In this document: piece after piece, positions 9,332 through 18,181 of the stretch | Layout: the number at the start of each line of letters is the position of its first letter | How positions within the stretch are numbered: position 1 is the first letter of the stretch | DNA from: Pseudomonas sp. | Lineage (GTDB): Bacteria > Pseudomonadota > Gammaproteobacteria > Pseudomonadales > Pseudomonadaceae | NCBI GenBank assembly: GCA_029239415.1 | Contig: JAQZAY010000001.1 | Location: forward strand, 1-49,440 | Reading direction: 5' to 3' | DNA: 49,440 bases | Program-made: the position numbers and the translations under genes | Notes under the pieces: model-generated | The model's input: the letters and a program-made list of their open reading frames with translations, nothing else | The model's database searches: none | What the model was told of the DNA's origin: nothing

Positions 9332-9796
9332 ATGACCGCCTTCGCACTGCCCTATACCTTGCATGTTCTGGCTACCCTGGTGTGGGTTGGCGGCATGTTC
9401 TTCGCCTGGCTGGTGCTACGGCCCGCGGCGGCTGCAGCCTTGGAGGGGCCAGCCCGGCTACGGCTCTGGGTTGAAGTGTTTCAGCGTTTTTTCGTGTGGG
9501 TCTGGGTGGCGATCGGGGTACTGGCGGTCAGTGGCATCGGCATGCTGCACCTGCGCTTCTCGGGGTTCGAGACAGCCCCCAGGTATGTGCAGGTGATGAT
9601 GGGCGGGGCGATCGTGATGGTCGCGTTGTTCATGCGCATCCAGGGACTGCTGCTGCCTGAGCTGCGCAAGGCGGTGGAGGCCCAGGACTGGGCGGGCGGC
9701 GCGGGCGTGATGGCGCGGATCCGACGAATGGTGGGAGTGAACCTGCTGCTGGGAATCGGCATCGTGGTGGTGGCGAGCTCACGGGGGCTGGTGTGA
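9332..9796 (+). CDS. CopD-like four-helix membrane protein
   Basis: 154 aa, an integral inner membrane protein with four hydrophobic segments: about 5-26, 50-70, 84-103 and 131-150. LHVLATLVWVGGMFFAWLVLRP and HLRFSGFE resemble the CopD/PF05425-like family of small membrane proteins, some of which act in copper transport or heme-linked redox. The ATG at 9332 has GGAG about 6 bases upstream. It is divergent from dinG, sharing a 96-bp promoter region. No metal-binding Met/His cluster is visible, so copper transport cannot be claimed. Confidence 0.75.
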   Translation: MTAFALPYTLHVLATLVWVGGMFFAWLVLRPAAAAALEGPARLRLWVEVFQRFFVWVWVAIGVLAVSGIGMLHLRFSGFETAPRYVQVMMGGAIVMVALFMRIQGLLLPELRKAVEAQDWAGGAGVMARIRRMVGVNLLLGIGIVVVASSRGLV

Positions 9797-9851
9797 GGAT
9801 CGGGTAGTCGATGAACCCTCACCGCGACGATGAGGCGCCCCGACCAGCCTA

Positions 9852-10124
9852 CTACCGGGGCGAGTGCCTGGGTGGCCGCGGGATCGACAGGATATGGAAG
9901 ATCCCCGTCAACAGAATCTGCAGGCGGTCGAACCAGCGGTGGCTACGCCCGCGCAGCCTGGCATTGAAAAACAGCACTTCAAGGACATGCAGGCCCAGCA
10001 GGCAGATACCCGCGGCGTTGATCAGCAGGTTGAGCGGGCTAGGCTGTCGAGTCAGCTGGTTCATCAGCACGATGCCCCAGAACACGACGGTCAAGGCCTT
10101 GCCAATTCCCAGGACGAATTTCAT
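9852..10124 (-). CDS. DUF1145 family small membrane protein
   Basis: 90 aa with three probable transmembrane segments (FVLGIGKALTVVFWGIVLM, LLINAAGICLLGLHVLEVLFF, and a weaker LLTGIFHILS). Length and the pattern HVLEVLFFNARLRGRS fit DUF1145 (PF06611), common in gamma-proteobacteria and without a known role. It is convergent with the CopD-like gene (55 bp between stops) and lies 60 bp downstream of the OmpA-like lipoprotein gene on the same strand. AGGAG-like bases (AAAGGAGAAGAGC) sit before the ATG. Confidence 0.8.
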   Translation of the reverse strand: MKFVLGIGKALTVVFWGIVLMNQLTRQPSPLNLLINAAGICLLGLHVLEVLFFNARLRGRSHRWFDRLQILLTGIFHILSIPRPPRHSPR

Positions 10125-10184
10125 GCTCTTCTCCTTTCTGCCGTTCGGCGGCGCGCTCCCCCGTCCAGAGGAGCGCGCGTCGCC

Positions 10185-10883
10185 TCAGCGCTCGATCCTG
10201 ATCTCGGTGCGACGGTTCATCGACCGGCCCTCGGCCGTGGCGTTGTCGGCCTCGGGCTGGGTTTCACCTGCCCCGACCACCGACACGAAGCTGGCGCGCG
10301 GCACGCCGCTGCTGACCAGGTAGTCGGTCACCGACTGGGCGCGCTGCTCCGAAAGCTTCTGGTTGTAGCTGTCGGAACCGCGACTGTCGGTATGACCCGT
10401 GACGCTCAGCCGAGCGCTGGGCGCTTCGTTCTTCAGGCGGGTGGCAATGGTGTTCAGACGCTCCTTGTCGGCCTCGGTCAGGCGGGCCGAGTCGAACTCG
10501 AAGTGCACATCGCGAATGACGATGACCTCTTCCTTCTCGACCACGACCACTTCCTCGACCACCGGCGCCGGTGCCTCGGGCGGGCAGCCATTGGCGTCGA
10601 CCTGCACTCCGCGCGGGGTGCCCGGGCACTTGTCGCGGCTGTCCGGCACCCCATCGCCGTCCTCGTCCCCATCGCCATGGGCCCAGCAGTAGCCGGCCGC
10701 CAGGCCGCCGCCGAGCAAGGCACCCCAGCCTGCCCAGCTGGAGCTCTCGATGGCGCCCAGGGCAGCACCGCTCACGCCCCCGACGGCGGCACACTTGGGC
10801 CAGTCGGTTTTTTGCAAACCTGCGCAACCAGTCAACACGCTGGTGAGCAGGACCAAGGGTATCGCCGTGCGTACTATGCTCAT
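10185..10883 (-). CDS. OmpA-family lipoprotein with calcium-type (TSP3-like) linker
   Basis: 232 aa. The signal MSIVRTAIPLVLLTSVLTGC is a lipoprotein signal with Cys at 20. A glycine-rich segment (AAVGGVSGAALGAIESSSWAGWGALLGGG) resembles a glycine zipper. An acidic repeat, HGDGDEDGDGVPDSRDKCPG, resembles the thrombospondin type 3 calcium-binding repeats often found before OmpA domains. The OmpA C-terminal domain follows at about 125-232 (HFEFDSARL, VTGHTDSRGSDSYNQKLSEQRA, NRRTEIRIER) and should bind peptidoglycan. A Glu/Val-rich hinge separates the two. It is probably a structural outer membrane lipoprotein; the specific partner is unknown. Confidence 0.88.
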   Translation of the reverse strand: MSIVRTAIPLVLLTSVLTGCAGLQKTDWPKCAAVGGVSGAALGAIESSSWAGWGALLGGGLAAGYCWAHGDGDEDGDGVPDSRDKCPGTPRGVQVDANGCPPEAPAPVVEEVVVVEKEEVIVIRDVHFEFDSARLTEADKERLNTIATRLKNEAPSARLSVTGHTDSRGSDSYNQKLSEQRAQSVTDYLVSSGVPRASFVSVVGAGETQPEADNATAEGRSMNRRTEIRIER

Positions 10884-11044
10884 TTTGTCGCGTCCTCCAT
10901 AGGGGAAATCGGCTCGGGCCGATGCTCTGGGAGTAAAGACCGCGCAATCCGTCTCTGCCAGCGGCAGTTCATGCCGCAGCGCGCAGCCTCTATGCCGCGC
11001 AGGCTCGGACCGTTAGTCTTGTCGGACCCGAGCGAGGATTGGCA

Positions 11045-11539
11045 ATGACCGAGGTTTACTCACAGCGCACGCCCCAGCAGGCCATGGCGGCCCTGCTTGA
11101 CCGTTTCACCCCCCAGCGCCTGCTGCTGGTGGGCACTCGCTTTCCGGCGCTGGAGGCGTTTGCCCAGGCCCATCCGCACGTGAGCATCGAGACCGCCGCG
11201 CCCGGCCCCCTGCCGGCCGAGCTGGCTGCACAGCGCTTCGACCTGGCGCTGCTGGTCGACTGCCTGGAGCACCTGCCCAAGCGCACTGGCCTGGAGTTGC
11301 TGGGCGGCATCCGCAACCTCAACTCCAGCAGGGTCGCGGTGCTGGCAGACCTGGGAGCCTGTGGCTGGCAAGAGACCGACTTCTTCGCGCTGGCGCTGTC
11401 GGTCAGCGAGCGGTTCCAGCGTGAGCAACAGGTATTGAGCCTGTTCACCTATGATCTACGTGAATACAAACAGGTACCGGACTGGTTGAATGCCAGGTTC
11501 TGGGCCAACCCGCACAACTTTGGCAAGTACTGGTGGTGA
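11045..11539 (+). CDS. conserved hypothetical protein, methyltransferase-like fold (DUF6231-type)
   Basis: 164 aa, soluble. [16 protein letters not shown] and [19 protein letters not shown] resemble the nucleotide-binding and LVDxLEHL segments of class I methyltransferases, but no GxGxG motif is intact. I believe this matches the Pseudomonas DUF6231 group; that name is from memory. The ATG at 11045 has GAGGA 7-8 bases upstream; a TTG two codons earlier is less likely. It is the first gene of a tight plus-strand operon (stop 4 bp before ychJ). The function is unknown. Confidence 0.65.
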   Translation: MTEVYSQRTPQQAMAALLDRFTPQRLLLVGTRFPALEAFAQAHPHVSIETAAPGPLPAELAAQRFDLALLVDCLEHLPKRTGLELLGGIRNLNSSRVAVLADLGACGWQETDFFALALSVSERFQREQQVLSLFTYDLREYKQVPDWLNARFWANPHNFGKYWW

Positions 11540-11543
11540 TCAG

Positions 11544-12020
11544 ATGAGTGTTTCGGTTTGCCCCTGCGGCAGCGGTATCGTGCTGGACGCCTGCTGCGGG
11601 CACTACCACGCCGGCACCCCGGCCCCCGACGCGCAGACGCTGATGCGTTCGCGCTACAGCGCCTATGTGCTCGGCCTGGTCGACTACCTGGTGCGCACCA
11701 CCCTGCCGACGCAGCAGCCGGGCCTGGACCAGGCGGCCATGGCCTCATGGAGTGCCCAGAGCACCTGGCTCGGCCTGGATGTCGAGAGCGCCGAGGTCCT
11801 GGGCGGCCAGCCCGAGCACGCTTTCGTGACCTTCACCGCGCGCTGGCATGACCTGGAAGGTGACCACCAGCACCGTGAGCGCTCGGCGTTCGTCCAGCAT
11901 GATGGGCACTGGTTCTTCATCGACCCTACGGTCGAGCTCAAGGCCGGGCGCAACGACCCCTGCCCCTGCGCCAGCGGGCAGAAATTCAAGAAATGCTGCG
12001 CTGGCTACCTGGGTAACTGA
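11544..12020 (+). CDS. ychJ: YchJ family protein with two SEC-C motifs
   Basis: 158 aa. An N-terminal cysteine motif, [19 protein letters not shown], and a C-terminal SEC-C motif, [16 protein letters not shown], flank an NTF2-like central domain (about 25-125), the layout of E. coli YchJ (UPF0225). SEC-C motifs bind zinc with a CxC..CC/CH pattern, as in the SecA C-terminus. The biochemical function of YchJ is not established. The ATG lies 4 bp after the upstream stop and the stop is 2 bp before the next ATG, so it is translated as part of an operon. Confidence 0.88.
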   Translation: MSVSVCPCGSGIVLDACCGHYHAGTPAPDAQTLMRSRYSAYVLGLVDYLVRTTLPTQQPGLDQAAMASWSAQSTWLGLDVESAEVLGGQPEHAFVTFTARWHDLEGDHQHRERSAFVQHDGHWFFIDPTVELKAGRNDPCPCASGQKFKKCCAGYLGN

Positions 12021-12022
12021 CC

Positions 12023-12499
12023 ATGAAAAACACAGCCCGACTGCTTGTCCTCAGCCTGCTGTTGACGTTGCTGTCGGGCTGTATCAGCTGGGGCGGCGAA
12101 CCCTGGCGCGACCCCGAGGTGCACTTGGTCAAGGTCGAGACGGTCAAGGCGCGTCTGCACCAGCAGGAATTCATCCTGCACCTGCGCGTTCTCAACCCCA
12201 ACGATGGCCGCCTGTTCATCCGCAACATCGCCTATTCGATACGGCTCAACGACCTGCTGCTGGTGGATGACCAGACCAGCCTGTGGCGCAGTGTCGGCGG
12301 CCATTCCGCGCGCACCTTCAAGATCACCGCGCGGACCAACCTGTGGAAGCAGATCAAGCCGCTGGCCAAGTTGCTCAAGAGCGACGAGCCGCTGCAGTAT
12401 CGGCTGCAGGGCGAGCTCGATACCGGATTAATCTTTCATCGTGAACTGCACTTGTCGCGCGGTGGTGAGATAATTCCCGGCGATCTATTACCGGAGTGA
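12023..12499 (+). CDS. LEA type 2 (WHy-domain) lipoprotein
   Basis: 158 aa. The N-terminus LLLTLLSGC is a lipobox with Cys at 20. The remainder is a beta-sandwich typical of the LEA type 2/WHy domain (VHLVKVETVKARLHQQEFILHLRVLNPNDGRLFIRNIAYSIRLN as a segment), with the conserved Asn-Pro of the family. Bacterial members are periplasmic or membrane-anchored lipoproteins linked by homology to desiccation and stress tolerance; no specific role is proven. It begins 2 bp after the ychJ stop and is followed 6 bp later by the small SEC-C gene. Confidence 0.82.
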   Translation: MKNTARLLVLSLLLTLLSGCISWGGEPWRDPEVHLVKVETVKARLHQQEFILHLRVLNPNDGRLFIRNIAYSIRLNDLLLVDDQTSLWRSVGGHSARTFKITARTNLWKQIKPLAKLLKSDEPLQYRLQGELDTGLIFHRELHLSRGGEIIPGDLLPE

Positions 12500-12505
12500 C
12501 CCGCA

Positions 12506-12712
12506 ATGACCCAGCAACCCCATGTCCATGGCCCAGACTGCAACCACGATCACGATCATGGCCACCACCCTCATGACCATGGCCACGTGCATGGCCCGCA
12601 CTGCAACCACGAGCCTCAGGAGCCTGTGCGCAATGCCCTGAAGGACGTCGGTCGCAATGACCCATGCCCGTGCGGCAACGGCAAGAAGTTCAAGAAATGC
12701 CACGGGGCTTGA
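12506..12712 (+). CDS. small His-rich SEC-C domain protein
   Basis: 68 aa. The first ~36 residues hold about a dozen and a half histidines and two copies of HVHGPxCNH (residues ~6-14 and ~27-35); between them runs [14 protein letters not shown]. The C-terminal [19 protein letters not shown] is a complete SEC-C zinc-binding motif (CxC...CH). Such a composition points to a metal-buffering or zinc/nickel-binding protein (inference). GGAG precedes the ATG. It is the last gene of the operon with ychJ, which carries a nearly identical C-terminal SEC-C motif. Confidence 0.85.
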   Translation: MTQQPHVHGPDCNHDHDHGHHPHDHGHVHGPHCNHEPQEPVRNALKDVGRNDPCPCGNGKKFKKCHGA

Positions 12713-12876
12713 TGCTCTAGAAGGCACCGGTGCTTGTCTCGAGGTTGTTGCCGACCTTGAGGCAGGTTCTGTCGTAACCCTGCGAAAATAATCCCCTGCA
12801 GCATCTTGCATGCCGCGATCGTGCTCACTACCGTAGCGCCTTTTACTACCCAGCCCCGCCCTGCAGGAGCCTTGTC

Positions 12877-15309
12877 ATGGCCGCGCCCGCCCTTCCTCCT
12901 TTCATCCCCCGGTTCGGCGTCGCTGCGATACTGTTCGCCCTCGGCGGTTGCCAGGTGGCCAGCGTGCAGGACAACCTGCCGCCCACCACCGGCGTGCAAC
13001 CGCTCAAGGGGCTGGCGCAGAACGTCTCGGTGCGGCGCAATCCGATGGGAATGCCGCTGATCGAGAGCAGCAATTTCCACGATGCGCTGTTCAGCCTGGG
13101 CTACGTGCACGCCGGAGACCGTATCGAGCAGATGGTCGGCATGCGCCTTCTGGCCCAGGGTCGGCTGGCCGAACTCGCCGGGCCGGAGGTGCTCGAAGTC
13201 GACCGTCTGATGCGCGCTGCCAACCTCAGGCAGAGCGCCAACCAGCTCTACGCCGATGCTTCGCCGCGTCTCAAGCGCTTCTTCGAGGTGTACGCGCGCG
13301 GCGTCAACGCCTCCCTGTTCCGCATGCGCGACAAGCTGCCCGGCGAGCTGGGCAGGACCCGCTATCGCCCGGAATACTGGAAGCCCGAGGATTGCGCGCT
13401 GATCTTCAGCCTCTATGCGTTCAGCCAGTCGGTGAACCTGCAGGAAGAAATCACCGCCCTGACCCTGGCCCGCAAGGTCGGCAGCGACTCGCTCGCCTGG
13501 CTTGTGCCAGTCGCGCCCGACGAGCCGCTGGCAGAGGGCGAGGTTGAAAAACTCAGGGGCATCGACCTTGAGCGCCAATTGCCCGGGCTCGAGCCACTGG
13601 CGGCGGCCAGCCAGCAACTGGCCGACCTCGGCCTGCTGGGTAGCCCGGGGTCGGCCAACTGGGCACTTTCGCCATTGCGCAGCCGCAGCGGCAAAAGCCT
13701 GCTGGCCAGCGACAGCCGCGCTGCCTGGGCGCTGAGCCCGGTGCAGATCCACACTGGCAAGTACCAGGTGGCGGGCCTGGCGCTGCCTGGCCTGCCGATC
13801 GTGCTCGCGGGCTTCAACGGCAAGGTCGCCTGGAGCAGCAGCGCGGTCATGGCCGACAACCAAGACCTCTACCTGGAGCGACTGCGTCGCCAGGGCAACC
13901 AGCTGACCTACCTCGCCGATGGCCAGTGGCAGGCGACCCGCGCGCGCAACGAAATCTTCCTGGTCCGCGGCCAGCGCGCCCAGCGCGAGGTGTTCCACGA
14001 TACCCGCCATGGCACTTTGCTCGGCCAGCCTGGCAACGACGGCCTGGGACTGGCCCTGCACCTTCCACAGCTCAAGGACGACAAGAGCCTGGACGCCCTG
14101 TTCGACCTGACCCGTGCCGGTACCGTGGAGCGCGCCTTCGACACGACCCGGGAAATCGCCGCGGCGCCGCTGAACTTCATCTTCGCCGATGCCGGGCATA
14201 TCGGCTGGCAGGTGGGCGGGCGCTATCCCAACCGTCGAGAAGGCCAGGGGCTGCTGCCTTCCCCCGGCTGGGACGGCCGCTACGACTGGGATGGCTACGC
14301 CGACCCGATGCTCCACCCCTACGACCAGGACCCATCCGCCGGCTGGCTCGGCCATGCCAACCAGCGCAGCCTGCCGCGCGGCTACGGCATGCAGCTGTCC
14401 AGCAGCTGGTACTACCCTGAGCGCGCCGAGCGCCTGGGGCAACTGGCGGGCAATGGCCGGCATGACGGCCGCAGCCTGGCCGCCATGCAAAACGACCAGA
14501 CCACCGTGCTGGCGGACAAGCTGAAGAAGATGTTCGAGGCGCCCGGGATGGCGCAGCCGCTCAAGCAGGCCATCGACCGCCTGCCGCCGGCCGAGCGCGA
14601 CAAGGCCCGCGAGGCCTATACCCGCCTGATGGCCTTCGATGGCCGCCTGAGCCAGGTGTCCGGCGATGCCGCGTTGTACGAACTGTTCCTGGAGGCGTCT
14701 GCCCGGCAGATCTTCCTCGACGAACTGGGCCCCGAGTCCAGCCCGGCGTGGCAAGCCTTCGTCCGCACTGCGCGGTTGTCGTACTCGGCCCAGGCCGACC
14801 ACCTGCTGGGCCGCGAGGACAGCCCCTTCTGGGATGACCGCGGCACGCCCCAGAAAGAAGACAAGCCCACCATGCTCGTCCGCAGCCTGGCCGCCGCGAT
14901 CGATGCGGGTGTCGCACGCATGGGCATCGATCGCCGCGCCTGGCAATGGGCCAAGCTGCACCAGTACCGCTGGCCGGCCCCGGCCCTGCATGGCCTGGGC
15001 GACGCACTCGAGCACGCGCCCATGGCTGCCGGTGGCGACTTCAGCACCCTGGCGATGACCCCGTATGCCTGGGGCAGCAGCTTCGACACCTACCTGCCAT
15101 CTTCGGCGCGCATGGTGGTGGACTTCGGGCAGCTCGAGCCTTTGCAGGTGCTGACCAGCAATGGCCAGTCGGGCAACCCGGCCAGTCCTCATTACGCTGA
15201 TGGACTGGATGCGTGGTTCAAGGGCCGGTTCATGAGCCTGCCGCTGCAGCCGCAGAATTTTGCCAGGGCGTATGGGACCCAGCGGCTGACGCTGGTGCCG
15301 GGGCGCTAA
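12877..15309 (+). CDS. quiP: penicillin acylase family; acyl-homoserine lactone acylase QuiP
   Basis: 810 aa, an Ntn-hydrolase precursor. The N-terminus has a hydrophobic signal with a possible lipobox (ALGGC, Cys 25). The alpha-chain region ends near residue 258; the likely autocatalytic cleavage exposes Ser259 in PGSANWAL as N-terminal nucleophile of the beta chain. Further family segments are [37 protein letters not shown] and [13 protein letters not shown]. The N-terminus, length and location match QuiP of P. aeruginosa and P. putida, which removes the acyl chain from long-chain acyl-homoserine lactones in the periplasm. CAGGAG precedes the ATG by 7 bases. The substrate assignment rests on homology. 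Confidence 0.88.
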   Translation: MAAPALPPFIPRFGVAAILFALGGCQVASVQDNLPPTTGVQPLKGLAQNVSVRRNPMGMPLIESSNFHDALFSLGYVHAGDRIEQMVGMRLLAQGRLAELAGPEVLEVDRLMRAANLRQSANQLYADASPRLKRFFEVYARGVNASLFRMRDKLPGELGRTRYRPEYWKPEDCALIFSLYAFSQSVNLQEEITALTLARKVGSDSLAWLVPVAPDEPLAEGEVEKLRGIDLERQLPGLEPLAAASQQLADLGLLGSPGSANWALSPLRSRSGKSLLASDSRAAWALSPVQIHTGKYQVAGLALPGLPIVLAGFNGKVAWSSSAVMADNQDLYLERLRRQGNQLTYLADGQWQATRARNEIFLVRGQRAQREVFHDTRHGTLLGQPGNDGLGLALHLPQLKDDKSLDALFDLTRAGTVERAFDTTREIAAAPLNFIFADAGHIGWQVGGRYPNRREGQGLLPSPGWDGRYDWDGYADPMLHPYDQDPSAGWLGHANQRSLPRGYGMQLSSSWYYPERAERLGQLAGNGRHDGRSLAAMQNDQTTVLADKLKKMFEAPGMAQPLKQAIDRLPPAERDKAREAYTRLMAFDGRLSQVSGDAALYELFLEASARQIFLDELGPESSPAWQAFVRTARLSYSAQADHLLGREDSPFWDDRGTPQKEDKPTMLVRSLAAAIDAGVARMGIDRRAWQWAKLHQYRWPAPALHGLGDALEHAPMAAGGDFSTLAMTPYAWGSSFDTYLPSSARMVVDFGQLEPLQVLTSNGQSGNPASPHYADGLDAWFKGRFMSLPLQPQNFARAYGTQRLTLVPGR

Positions 15310-15400
15310 CGGCCCGGTGCCGTCCTGCAGGGATCCGCTTCGAACTTCGGGTGGGCGCTGGGGCTCATAAGCCTTACTACCCTAGCCGGCAGCCGAGCCA

Positions 15401-16426
15401 ATGGACCTTGTCATCGCCCGCCCCGAAGGCCTGTACTGCCCGCCCGGGGACTTCTACATCGACCCGTGGCGCCCGGTGGAGCGTTCGGTCATTACCCATG
15501 GCCATGCCGACCATGCGCGTACCGGCAACGAGCATTACCTGTGCGCCGCTCCTGGCGAAGGTATCCTGCGCAGCCGCCTGGGCCAGGACATCAACCTGCA
15601 GACCCTGCCCTACGGCGAGCGCCTGGTGCACCACGGCGTCACCCTGAGCCTTCATCCGGCCGGTCATGTCCTGGGCTCTGCGCAGGTGCGCCTGGAATAC
15701 CAGGGCGAGGTGTGGGTCGCCTCTGGCGACTACAAGGTCGAGGCCGATGGCACCTGCGCGCCCTTCGAGCCGGTGCGCTGCCACACCTTCATCACCGAAT
15801 CGACCTTCGGCCTGCCGATCTACCGCTGGCCGACCCAGGCGTCGGTCTTCGCCGAGATCAACCAGTGGTGGCGAGGCAACAGCGCCCAGGCCAAGGCCAG
15901 CGTGCTGTACTGCTATTCGTTCGGCAAGGCCCAGCGCATCCTCCATGGGCTGGACGAGAGCATCGGGCCGATCCTGGTGCATGGCGCGGTCGAGCCGCTC
16001 AACCGGGTATACCGCGAGGCCGGTGTCTACTTGCCGCCGACCCTGTACGCAGGCGATATCCCACGCAACGATCCGATGCTGCGCAACGCACTGGTGCTGG
16101 CGCCTCCATCGGCCGGTGGCAGCAGCTGGATCCGCCGCTTCGGGGATTACAGCGATGCGTTTGCCAGCGGCTGGATGCGCCTGCGTGGTACCCGGCGCCG
16201 GCGCGGCGTCGACCGGGGCTTCGTGCTGTCGGATCACGCCGACTGGCCAGGACTGCTGTGGGCCATCGAGCAGACCGGGGCCGAGCGGGTGATGGTTACC
16301 CACGGTTCGGTCAATGTGCTGGTGCGCTACCTGAACGAACTTGGCCTGGATGCCCGTGGCTTCGTCACCGAGTATGGCGATGAAGATGACGCTCCCGCCT
16401 CCGCCACCTCTGGGGCCGAAGCATGA
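15401..16426 (+). CDS. ligase-associated DNA exonuclease, MBL/beta-CASP fold
   Basis: 341 aa. The metallo-beta-lactamase signature is THGHADHARTG (HGHADH at 33-38), followed by HPAGHVLGSAQ and VASGDYK, with a downstream SDHADWPGL and THGS typical of the beta-CASP nucleases related to SNM1/Artemis and CPSF73. In the ligase-associated repair cluster of Pseudomonas this protein is a metal-dependent exonuclease. Its stop overlaps the start of the ligase gene by 4 bp (ATGA), showing translational coupling. The ATG at 15401 is the first in frame after quiP (91 bp gap). It acts with the ligase, helicase and PdeM downstream. Confidence 0.9.
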   Translation: MDLVIARPEGLYCPPGDFYIDPWRPVERSVITHGHADHARTGNEHYLCAAPGEGILRSRLGQDINLQTLPYGERLVHHGVTLSLHPAGHVLGSAQVRLEYQGEVWVASGDYKVEADGTCAPFEPVRCHTFITESTFGLPIYRWPTQASVFAEINQWWRGNSAQAKASVLYCYSFGKAQRILHGLDESIGPILVHGAVEPLNRVYREAGVYLPPTLYAGDIPRNDPMLRNALVLAPPSAGGSSWIRRFGDYSDAFASGWMRLRGTRRRRGVDRGFVLSDHADWPGLLWAIEQTGAERVMVTHGSVNVLVRYLNELGLDARGFVTEYGDEDDAPASATSGAEA

Positions 16427-18081
16427 AGGCTTTCGCCGAGCTCTATGCCAATCTCGATGCGACCACCTCGAGCAATGCCAAGCTGGCCGCCCTGCAGGAT
16501 TATTTCAGCCAGGCACCCGCTGCCGACGCCGCCTGGGCGGTGTACTTCCTGGCCGGGGGGCGGCCGCGGCAACTGGTGCCGACACGTCAGTTGCGCGAGC
16601 TGGCCACGGCCATGGCCGGCCTGCCGGAATGGCTGTTCGAGGAAAGCTACCAGTCGGTGGGCGACCTGGCCGAAACCATTTCGCTGCTGCTGCCAGAGGC
16701 GGCCCACACCAGCGACGAAGGGCTCGCGCACTGGGTCGAGCAGCAGCTTCTGCCTCTGCGTGGGCAGTCGCCTGAAGTGCTCCAGCAACGCCTGCCCGAG
16801 TTGTGGGCGCAACTGGACCGGTCGAGCCTGATGCTGTGCCTGAAACTGATCACCGGCAGCTTTCGTGTCGGCGTGTCCAAGCTGTTGGTCACTCGCGCAC
16901 TGGCGCAACTGGCGAACCTGGACGCCAAGCGCGTGGCCCAGCGCCTGGTCGGCTATACCGACCTCAGCCACCGGCCCACCGCCGACAGCTACCTCAAACT
17001 GGTCGCGGCCGAGTCATCCGACGAGCACGCCCAGCGTGGTGGGCAACCCTACCCATTCTTTCTCGCCCACGCGCTGCAACAACCCACGGAGGCGTTCGAC
17101 GCACTGCTTGGACCGGTCGGCGACTGGCAGGCGGAATGGAAGTGGGATGGCATCCGCGCCCAGGTGGTCAAGCGCGATGGCCAGTTATGGGTGTGGTCGC
17201 GGGGCGAGGAGCTGGTGACCGATCGCTTTCCCGAGCTGCATGCCCTGGCCGAAACCTTGCCGGACGGCGTGGTGCTCGACGGCGAGATCGTGGTCTGGAA
17301 ACCGGGCGCCGCCCCCTCGTCGGTGGCCGTGCAGCCGTTCGCCCTGCTGCAACAGCGCATCGGCCGCAAGACCCTGGGCAAGAAGCTGCTGGCCGATGCA
17401 CCGGTGGTCTTGCTCGCCTATGACCTGCTCGAATGGCAGGGCCATGACCTGCGCAGTGTTTCCTTGCATGAGCGTCGCCGGCAGCTGGAACAGGTACTCG
17501 AGCAATATCCCCTGGCGCCCTTGCAATTGTCACCCTTGCTGCAGGCAAGCGGCTGGCAGGACCTGGCCCGCCAGCGCGAGGCCTCGCGCAGCCTGGGTGT
17601 CGAAGGCCTGATGCTCAAGGCACGCGACTCTCTCTATGGCGTCGGGCGTACCAGGGACATGGGCCTGTGGTGGAAATGGAAGATCGATCCCTTCAGCGTC
17701 GACGCCGTGCTGATCTACGCCCAGCGCGGCCATGGCCGGCGTGCCAGCCTGTACAGCGACTACACCTTCGCCGTCTGGGACACCCCGCCGGGCAGCCGTG
17801 AGCGCACCCTGGTACCGTTCGCCAAGGCGTATTCCGGTCTCACCGACGCCGAAATGCGCAAGGTCGACGCGATCATTCGCAAGACCACGGTCGAAACCTT
17901 CGGCCCGGTGCGCAGCGTCACCCCGACCCTGGTGTTCGAGCTGGGCTTCGAAGGCATCGCCCTGTCCAAGCGCCACAAGAGCGGCATCGCCGTGCGCTTC
18001 CCACGGATGCTGCGCTGGCGCCTGGACAAGCCGGTGGACGAAGCCGACGACCTGGCGACCCTGCAGGCGCTGCTCGGCTGA
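16423..18081 (+). CDS. ATP-dependent DNA ligase of the ligase-associated repair cluster
   Basis: 552 aa. An N-terminal DNA-binding domain (about 1-200) precedes the nucleotidyltransferase core, with adenylation Lys240 in the KxDG motif EWKWDGIRAQV. Further ligase motifs are LDGEIVVW (motif III region), EGLMLKA (motif IV) and WWKWKIDP (motif V), then an OB-fold with FELGFEGI and RFPRMLRWR. Databases call this family cisplatin damage response ATP-dependent DNA ligase. It seals nicks using ATP, unlike the essential NAD-dependent LigA. The gene is translationally coupled to the exonuclease gene. It is probably a repair, not replication, enzyme. Confidence 0.93.
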   Translation: MKAFAELYANLDATTSSNAKLAALQDYFSQAPAADAAWAVYFLAGGRPRQLVPTRQLRELATAMAGLPEWLFEESYQSVGDLAETISLLLPEAAHTSDEGLAHWVEQQLLPLRGQSPEVLQQRLPELWAQLDRSSLMLCLKLITGSFRVGVSKLLVTRALAQLANLDAKRVAQRLVGYTDLSHRPTADSYLKLVAAESSDEHAQRGGQPYPFFLAHALQQPTEAFDALLGPVGDWQAEWKWDGIRAQVVKRDGQLWVWSRGEELVTDRFPELHALAETLPDGVVLDGEIVVWKPGAAPSSVAVQPFALLQQRIGRKTLGKKLLADAPVVLLAYDLLEWQGHDLRSVSLHERRRQLEQVLEQYPLAPLQLSPLLQASGWQDLARQREASRSLGVEGLMLKARDSLYGVGRTRDMGLWWKWKIDPFSVDAVLIYAQRGHGRRASLYSDYTFAVWDTPPGSRERTLVPFAKAYSGLTDAEMRKVDAIIRKTTVETFGPVRSVTPTLVFELGFEGIALSKRHKSGIAVRFPRMLRWRLDKPVDEADDLATLQALLG

Positions 18082-18181
18082 CACCCGAACGCTCGAGGCA
18101 GCGCGATCGGCAAGATTATGCTTGTATATGTGGTTGCCCGTAGCCGCAGAGCGGCCCGCACCGCCGCCGCCCAGGATCGCC

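Noticed and set aside
12616..15192. A very long open frame (858 codons) on the minus strand opposite quiP
   Set aside because: It mirrors the codon structure of quiP, has no family-like segments and no ribosome site; long antisense frames are expected in high-GC DNA.
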